Shown here: one piece after another, positions 57,365 through 64,000 of the stretch | Numbering within the stretch: the stretch's first letter is position 1 | How the letters are laid out: each line of letters opens with the position of its first letter | Assembly: GCA_014898415.1 (NCBI GenBank) | Contig: RCTD01000018.1 | Location: 749,001-813,000, forward strand | Source: Stromatinia cepivora | Lineage: Eukaryota > Ascomycota > Leotiomycetes > Helotiales > Sclerotiniaceae | DNA: 64,000 nucleotides | Direction: 5' to 3' | Position numbers and translations under genes: made by a program | Notes under the pieces: generated by a model | Seen by the model: the letters and a program-made list of their open reading frames with translations, nothing else | Told to the model about the DNA's origin: nothing | Databases searched by the model: none

Positions 57365-58250
57365 TAGTCGGTAGATAAGCCAGCGAGTGATGATAAGCTG
57401 AAGGATATTACTAGTGAGGAGGATGAAAAAGAGATCTCCGAAGCTCCCTCAACTCGATCATCGAAATCCATTTATACTTCGCTAACAAAATCGGTACATC
57501 GAAAGACAATCAAAGGCAAAGCCAAAAGTACCAGAAATACTAACAGAATGGTAGTAAAGAAATTACAAATCGCTATATTTCGAATAGCTAAAACAAAATC
57601 TATCAAGAAAACTCCCAAATCAGTTTCTATCAAAAGAAAAACATCAAAACTAATTGAACTTTTTGATAACAATGATAAAGATCTATAACAACTTAACATT
57701 AAATTATCGAACCCCAAAAAACTTAAAAAAGAAAAGATTCTAATAATTAATATATTGTTCTCATTTCCAACAAATTCTGATAAACTAAATCCAATTCCTA
57801 AAACCAATATAATACTATCAATCGTTTATCGAGAATTATCGATAACTTCAATAAAATCAACAATGTTTACAATAAAGAAATCAACAATTCAAACTAAGGG
57901 TTTCAACCTTTTGAAGGATTCCAATAATAATAATATAAATACTATCTTAAATAAACATAATTAATTAACGAAAAAGCTTTTAAATCAATATAACGAATAT
58001 AATGATTTGAATTTAATTGATCGATGATTAAACATTAACGAATCTTTCGGACCTCGACTACGAAATATAATTAAATCTCCCTTTATATTCATTTTCATAA
58101 TGATTCTATGAATTTTCTATTGGGATCTTATTACCGAAAAATATATTCAGCAAATGTTTTATTAATCAACGGAATTGGATACTAACAAGGATTCAGATAA
58201 TATAGATAAAGATAGATTGTTGAAAGAAAAAGTAAAAGAGTGAAGAAAGC
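57365..58250 (+). pseudogene. Decayed basic/acidic ORF downstream of the Cys ORF
   Basis: The plus frame after 57365 reads DDKLKDITSEEDEKEISEAP, then a Ser/Lys/Arg-rich stretch to a stop at about 57690. It continues in related frames through FGPRLRNIIKSPF-like text to about 58240. Low-complexity charged composition of this kind is common in gag-like leaders. No domain is recognised. Confidence 0.3.
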
Positions 58251-58559
58251 GCAAACATTTGGTAGCGAAATGAAGGTGATATATTTATAATGATTTATTA
58301 GGATAAATTAATTGTATAAGGGTTTTTTTTAAATATAGATATTCTAATTTTCTAATACGAATACGAATCCCTTTTGTCTTTGTAATATACTTTGATAGTA
58401 TCACTTCTTTGTTCTTCGCCGTCGTTATAATAACAATACATTTTCTTTTTCGTAATTCTCCAAATACTTTTTAATATATATTAAATTTCGTAAAGCTTCC
58501 TATATATCTTCTATTAATTGATAGTCTTTCCATTATACCAAATATTACGTTCCTTATTC

Positions 58560-58800
58560 TCTTCTTCTATGAACTAATATTTTTTCGACTTCATATTCTA
58601 TATATCCTTCAATTTCTTCAAAAGGCAGAAGATCAGCAATATCTTCATGTTCAAATTATAATTCGAGCAACAAGATATGAAAGACATTATATATTTTGTA
58701 TAATATTGGAAATACTAATTTGTATATTTGTCCATTATTCCTAATATTGATAATAATAAAGGGGTCTATAAAACGATCGAAGAATTTCTTTTTGGGTTGT
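58560..58800 (-). pseudogene. Integrase C-terminal fragment of Gypsy relic B
   Basis: The minus reading gives RFIDPFII..NGQIYKLVFP, then YNVFHILLLEL and an acidic stretch (EHEDIADLLPFEEIEGYIEY), the usual order of the integrase tail (L-G-P-F...Y-x-L-x-L-P...H-x-V-F-H-x-x-L-L-E) of fungal Gypsy elements. Confidence 0.6.
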
Positions 58801-59657
58801 AACTATTTAATATTCTTGATATTAAGTATAACCTTATTACCGATATAGAATTGTCGGGGTAAATCTTTCTTGTTAATCTTCGATCTCTTCTTTATTAAAT
58901 TATTCCAAATTTCTACCAACTTTGTTCTTTCCTAATTTAACAATTCAATATATTCTTATATAGTAAATACCTTCCCTTTGGTATTGGTGTTTTTATTGAT
59001 ATAGCTAAATATAGGCAGGTATCTATATATTGTTTTAAAGGGTATTTTGCTAATTGTATTATATTATATTGTATTGTAAATAAATTCTGCTAGGGATAAT
59101 AATAATACCCAATTGTTTTATCTTTAATTGATATAATATATAATATAATGGATTAAGTTCTGATTTTGTTATTCTATTTAGCTATCAATTTGTAAATAAA
59201 ACACTGTCGATAATTTGTAATGTATTCTTAAATAGAAAAGCAAGCTCTCTCAAAATTTATTTACAAATTATAATCCTCGATCTGAAATTATTCCTTTCGG
59301 TGTATCGAAATCCTTAAAAATGTATCGAAATAGAATCTTTACTAATTCGGATAAAATTATTGTTTTATTAATTGGAATATATTAGGCAAACTTTGTATAT
59401 CTATTGATAACAATGAGGATAGTATTGTATATATATTTATCTATCTTTAAAGGAAATAGATCTATAATAAAATCCATTATTATTTCTTTTTAAAGATTAA
59501 AAAAGAATAATAAGGTTTGTAATTCGTTATAAAACTGATAGCGTTTTATAACTGTTCGTTGGCAGATAGTATATATTTGTATATACCTTTTTATATCTTT
59601 CATTATATTGAGTCAGAAATACTTATTTTTCAATATCTTTTAGATTTTCTTGATACC

Positions 59658-59876
59658 TTAATGATCTTTTATAAGATCATTATAATAAGCCTCCAAGATT
59701 TCGGCCTTTATGGTTTTATTTAGCAGTACAAAGGCGTATTTATTATAAATGAGCAAATTGTCGGCATCGACTTTCCAAAATGCGGTGTTTCTAATTGAAT
59801 TATATTGGTACTTTAAATACTCCTTGTTTTTTGTAAAATCGTTATTCTCTTGAAGCCGCAATAAAGCATTTCTCAT
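59658..59876 (-). pseudogene. Integrase N-terminal region fragment of Gypsy relic B
   Basis: A 72-codon open piece, with YNKYAFVLLNKTIKAEILEA and YYNDLIKDH, matching in layout the linker before the integrase zinc-binding domain (V-P-x-x-x-R-x-x-I-L...H-D-x-x-x-A-G-H-x-G). Confidence 0.5.
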
Positions 59877-60452
59877 TAACTCCGATATTAATTCAAATGT
59901 TGTTTTGTTGTTAACTAATACATTAATTATCCAACATAATATCGATTATTTGCAATCAGTTTTTATTAGCAATTCTTTAGAATCGTGTAAAGGCAAGTTA
60001 TACTCTTTTTATTAGAAGAGATCTATAATATTCTATAAGGGTTCCGTTTTTACTTTCAAAAGAAAAAAAATTGCGGTTATTATTATAATACTTTTCAATT
60101 TATTTTGTAATATAGATAACATTTTATTGATACTATTCATATTTTCCGCGTAATCTGATTGTTTCAACAAACCATCGATAGGATTTAATTTGTTTGATCT
60201 ATATATGATTATAAAATCATAGATAGCCAGAACTTCGGTCTATTATGTTTGCTTATTATTGAGTTCTTTTTTCTCTATGAAATATTAAAGATTGTTATAA
60301 TCCATTTTGATTATAATGATATATCGATTATTCGTAATATAATACTATCATTAAACAAAAGCTATATAAATAACCAAAAGTTCTTGATTATAAATAAAAT
60401 ACCTTTATTCTATTGAATTAAATTTCTACGAATAGAAAACAATGGGATACCA

Positions 60453-60647
60453 TCAAGAAACAATAGAATCGTTTGTATTATCAAGGAATAACTGAGAAAG
60501 CACATATCCTAATGTAAATCCAAAAACATCAATTTCGATTAGGATTCGAAGCACTAGATCAAAATATCGGAGTATCAGCATTATAATAAAAATTTCTTTT
60601 AAATTATCAAAAATACTTTGAATTTCTTTTATCCATTTGAATTCCAA
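60453..60647 (-). pseudogene. RNase H fragment of Gypsy relic B
   Basis: FKWIKEIQSIFDNLKEIF and RYFDLVLRILIEIDVFGFTL followed by LGYVLSQL match the RT-connection/RNase H start (F-x-W-T-x-x-x-Q-x-A-F-x-x-L-K...E-T-D-A-S-x-x-x-x-G-x-V-L-S-Q). The DAS motif reads DVF. Confidence 0.7.
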
Positions 60648-60785
60648 TATAGCCTTTCCCTTTTTAATACCTTATAACAGGTTTGTTAAATTATAAACAA
60701 TTTATGAATAAGCCGCAATAAACCATCAATAGAAATTCATAAAGTTTAAGAAAATTTGAATTTCACAAAAGGATATCGGCATGGA

Positions 60786-61085
60786 TCACTCGATGATGAT
60801 TTGAATTCTGCTTGGTTTCATAATGATACCCTTTTTTGATACAATAAAACCCAGGAATTCCATTTCGTATATATAGAATATATATTTCTTTAATTTGGTA
60901 TAAAACTTATATTCAAGTAATCTAACAAGGATTCTACAGATATCAACAATATAGATTTCCCTATTTTTGGAATAAATAAGAATATCATCAAGGTATATAA
61001 TACAAATACTATCTGCAAAACCAACGAATACTTGATTAATATATATTTGAAAAGTAGCGAAGGCATTAATCAAACCGAAAAGCAT
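60786..61085 (-). pseudogene. Reverse transcriptase fragment of Gypsy relic B
   Basis: Contains FGLINAFATFQIYINQVF, the intact catalytic box IIYLDDILIYSKN and MEFLGFIVSKKGI, three consecutive RT motifs at normal spacing. It is the best-preserved block in the relic. Confidence 0.8.
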
Positions 61086-61442
61086 AATTAAATACTCGAA
61101 CTGTCTATAGCGAATATAGAACGCTGTCTTCTATTTGTCACCTTCCCATATATATATTCGATAATATATATCTTTAAGATCGAGCTTTATAAAGAAAACC
61201 CCTTACCTTAAACAATCCAACAATTCATTAATTAGGGGTAAAGAAATACAATTCTTTTTCATAATCCTATTAAGACCATAATAATCGATGTATAATCGAT
61301 AACCATTTTCTTTCTTTGAAATAAATATAATCGAAACTTCAATAGAGTTAATCGAACAATGAATCCAATCTTTCTTTTAATATTCTTCGAGATATTCTTA
61401 TAAAATCGTTAATTCCTTTTCCGAAAAAATATATATTGATTC

Positions 61443-61694
61443 CTAAAAGAGGATTGATCCGGATTCGAGGTTAATACAATATTTTATTAGATAATGATCA
61501 GGTAGTATATTACTTTCATCTTTTGAAAAGGTTTTTTTGTATTCTTTATATTCAGAAAGTATTTGTAAAGATAATAATATAAGGATATTCTTGAAATTTA
61601 ACGATACTTTTACAATTGATTGGATTTCAAATAGTAATATATAGATTTTGATTCCGACCTTCATTTCTTTGTACAATTCTTTAACCATTATCAT
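61443..61694 (-). pseudogene. Pre-RT linker fragment of Gypsy relic B
   Basis: EYKEYKKTFSKDESNILPDH and LIKYCINLESGSI correspond to the E-Y-x-D-V-F-x-x-x...L-P-x-H-x-x-x-D-H-x-I-D-L-x-P-G-x segment directly upstream of RT in Gypsy elements. Confidence 0.7.
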
Positions 61695-62801
61695 TTCGAG
61701 ATTTTGTAATATAGATCTAAAGCGGAACGAAGTCGATTGCCAATCGATATCCGGGTTTACTATTTAAAGCCAAAGTAGCCCTAGGATAGTATCGATTTTT
61801 GGTAAATCCAAAATGGTAATAATAAATTAATGAATATACGTTCTTTTTTCTTTATATTTATTTATTATTTCGATAGCGAATTGATAGTTATTATAGAAGG
61901 GTATACTAATCCTATTAGTTAATACTAATAAAATGCTTTTGCCAGAATCAGGGGCCCAATCTTATTCGATATATTTGTTTTGTTAAATAATATTAATTTA
62001 CATTCCGGAATCGATGAAACAATATATCTTCATCGAAATGTTGTCAACCTTGAAATTTGCTTCGATAATTAGAATAGTATATCCCTTTTATTGAAGATCT
62101 AGAATCATTGGAACAATTAAAGTTATTACTAAATCACAATATTTCCCTAACTGTTATCTTGCAGAGGATATACAGAGCAATTATAAGTTAGATAATTGCC
62201 CTTACACCATCAATAAATATATGAATTGGTATACCCTTTCGAATAATAACCCAATTATTGATAGCGAAAGCACTGCAATTCCCGTTTTCGGTAACCTTCC
62301 TTTAAAGTTCCTTTATCTTTCTTTTCCGTAGAAAAAGATTTGAAACATTGAAATTGTAATTGTATATTATTAATCGACAATGAATTATTCTGCTTCTAAG
62401 ATTGTCTGTTTTGAAGAAAATTGAAAGGGTAACTGGATTATATAAAAAGATTACCCTGTTTTCGATTATGGGATGTATCGAAGGGATCTACAATACAGTA
62501 CATTTTATCTACATTCTTTAAATGGTATATTTGCTTGATCAATTCGTTTCTGCTTTCTGATTATTAGAATAATTCCGAAATTCTTTTTGCAATATAAAAG
62601 AATAGATTTACTAAAAGATGTTCTTTTCGAATACTATTCGCCTTCAATTCGATCTTCTTCTCTAAACTATCAAGATATACTATAAAACTGTTTATACTTT
62701 GTGTAAATTGTTATTTGATATAAATTATTTGTTGTATAATCAAATACTAACGATTGCTTTTGTCTAATATTATATTATATATATATTCCCTGAACTCTTC
62801 C

Positions 62802-64000
62802 TGTGACGAACCCAACGAGCGTTTAGAGATCAACCTTAGAATTAAAAGCTACAGAGCTAAAGAGAGTGTATTACGAAGCTATATATATGATCGGCTCGAA
62901 GCTTAGTATTGTACTAGCCTGATCGGATGCGATCACATGTATCTCGTAATACTACCCCCTCTTTCTAAAGAATTCGTCTCGAATTCATTTAAAATGAATA
63001 ATTTAAGTACAAAATGATCATTAATCTTCTTTTGATAAAAATACCTAATATACGGATTGCATTACAGTCAACGAATATGTATCCATCATATTATATATCT
63101 CCTCCAAGCGATCTTCAAAATATCGGCTATTGATCATCTCTCCTAGATCTTTATTATCGTCGTTTTCGGATTCAATAATCAGTATAATAACCGGAATAGG
63201 CTTTTATCGATCTCGGATTCCTTGATATGAATCTAATGGATAGACTTGTACCCAATAGGAAATACTTCTATATTATATATATTTATTTTGTTTGTATAAA
63301 AGAGTTCTTTCAGAAGAAGAAAACTCGAACATTTGTATATGAAGTAGAATCAAAATACGATCGGGTTTGTCCGATTGGGTATCAAAAGGGTTAAGGGTAT
63401 TAATGATATTAAAGTTGCTAATATCCATTGGATTATAATTCTGAGAGTGGGATGGATTTTGTAATATATATGGGGTTCTAGATTTACTAAAATAGGATGA
63501 TACAAGGAATCCATTTGCTATATGAGCAACTAATTGTTGTATGACCTGAATAAAGTCAAGATAGGAATAAAAAAGAAAAAGTTGTTAAAAAAGATGATTT
63601 CTAAGAGTAGTATTGAATTCATTGCGAAAGGTTGAGATCTTATTCGAATCGGATCAATTCTGATTTTTGGCTTTGTAAAAGGTCCTTTTGAATTTTGCAA
63701 TATAGGTATATAGAGAATCGGTTCCTTGTTTGAGAATGAATAGCTTGTTTTTGGCTTTTTGGATTTTATTTGGATTGTTGTAAATATGTATGAGTTGATC
63801 CAGAATTGTTATATAATCTAAAGGAATATTTTGATCAAGAGAAGAAAACTGAAATAATACTATAATTTATATATAAGATTTGAAATTGAAATAAATATAG
63901 TAAAATTAAATTATAGAATTGTTGATCGTAGTGTTGTCTATTTGTAGTTTCGCTCGAATCGAAGAAAGCTAAGTATTGAACTTTTGAAAGTTATTATTGA
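62802..64000 (-). mobile_element. TR-GAG-like LTR element, copy 2 (runs off the right edge)
   Basis: Starts TGTGACGAACCCAACGAGCG with a 150-bp LTR (62802-62951) aligning gap-free to the LTRs of copy 1; the interior aligns to the copy 1 interior to the window end. Orientation is the same. Next to the LTR the polypurine tract reads AGAAAGAGGGGGTAG (minus sense, about 62952-62966), better kept than in copy 1. The minus reading again contains MINSRYFEDRLEEIY, followed upstream by the gag-like segment. It cuts Gypsy relic B. The partner LTR and target duplication lie outside the window. Confidence 0.78.

Larger units (their letters stand above)
58300..62801 (-). mobile_element. Decayed Ty3/Gypsy retrotransposon B (minus strand)
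   Basis: Read on minus from right to left: a pre-RT region (EYKEYKKTFSKDESNILPDH at about 61540), reverse transcriptase (FGLINAFATFQIYINQVF and IIYLDDILIYSKN), RNase H (FKWIKEIQSIFDNLKE, RYFDLVLRILIEIDVFGF), an integrase N-terminal part (59658-59876) and an integrase C-terminal/chromodomain-like end (NGQIYKLVFPILYKIYNVFH, about 58640-58760). All pieces are broken by stops. No LTR pair was found; the right side is cut by nested element copy 2 at 62802. It differs in sequence from relic A, so it is a different Gypsy family. Confidence 0.78.

Noticed and set aside
57472..57807. 111-codon minus ORF rich in Leu/Ser/Phe
   Set aside because: The plus-strand reading of the same bases has the coherent Lys/Ser/Glu-rich text; the minus ORF is its shadow.

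Overview
The window is nuclear DNA from a filamentous ascomycete. Genes carry short GT..AG introns of about 50-90 bp, coding density is moderate, and the gene set (SKI2, CSM3, NUXM-type complex I subunit, TAD2, TAF14, YRB1, GT15 mannosyltransferase) is typical of Pezizomycotina. Gene style and the very AT-rich, transition-mutated right end suggest a Leotiomycete of the Botrytis/Sclerotinia kind. That placement is inference; no species marker was seen.

Layout. 1-4.3 kb: the SQT1-type WD40 gene (its 3' end runs off the left edge) and a peroxisomal acyl-CoA/4-coumarate-CoA-ligase-like enzyme with a C-terminal AKL signal. 7.3-10.4 kb: a large AlkB-type 2-oxoglutarate/Fe(II) oxygenase with two equally spaced Cys4 modules. 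10.4-16.3 kb: about 6 kb without a gene I can support, holding a purine minisatellite, a poly-T tract and a triplicated 46-bp motif. 16.3-24.4 kb: a compact housekeeping block (SKI2, CSM3, complex I 21-kDa-type subunit, TAD2). 25.8-29.0 kb: a tiny two-exon Cys-rich gene, a Zn2Cys6 regulator and deoxyribose-phosphate aldolase. 30.4-34.2 kb: an unknown three-exon gene and an F-box gene whose 3' part is out of frame. 35.0-42.5 kb: YRB1, TAF14, a DUF4604 protein and a GT15 mannosyltransferase. 44.4-45.5 kb: a hypothetical gene that looks split.

From about 49 kb the sequence changes character. Three diverged copies of a repeat, one carrying a small inverted-repeat element, lead into an AT-rich block that fills the rest of the window. 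It holds two decayed Ty3/Gypsy polyproteins, one on each strand. It also holds two copies of a short LTR element with 150-bp LTRs and a gag-like relic but no visible pol; one of these sits inside the reverse transcriptase of the plus-strand Gypsy relic, with a 5-bp target duplication. Differences between the LTR copies are essentially all transitions, which fits repeat-induced point mutation (RIP).

Functionally, SQT1 (ribosome assembly), SKI2 (3'-5' cytoplasmic mRNA decay), TAD2 (tRNA wobble inosine), YRB1 (Ran cycle) and TAF14 (transcription/chromatin) are independent housekeeping genes; no biosynthetic cluster is evident. Exon boundaries were worked out by hand from splice signals, frame and family conservation. 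For every multi-exon gene the joined length is a multiple of three, unless stated otherwise.
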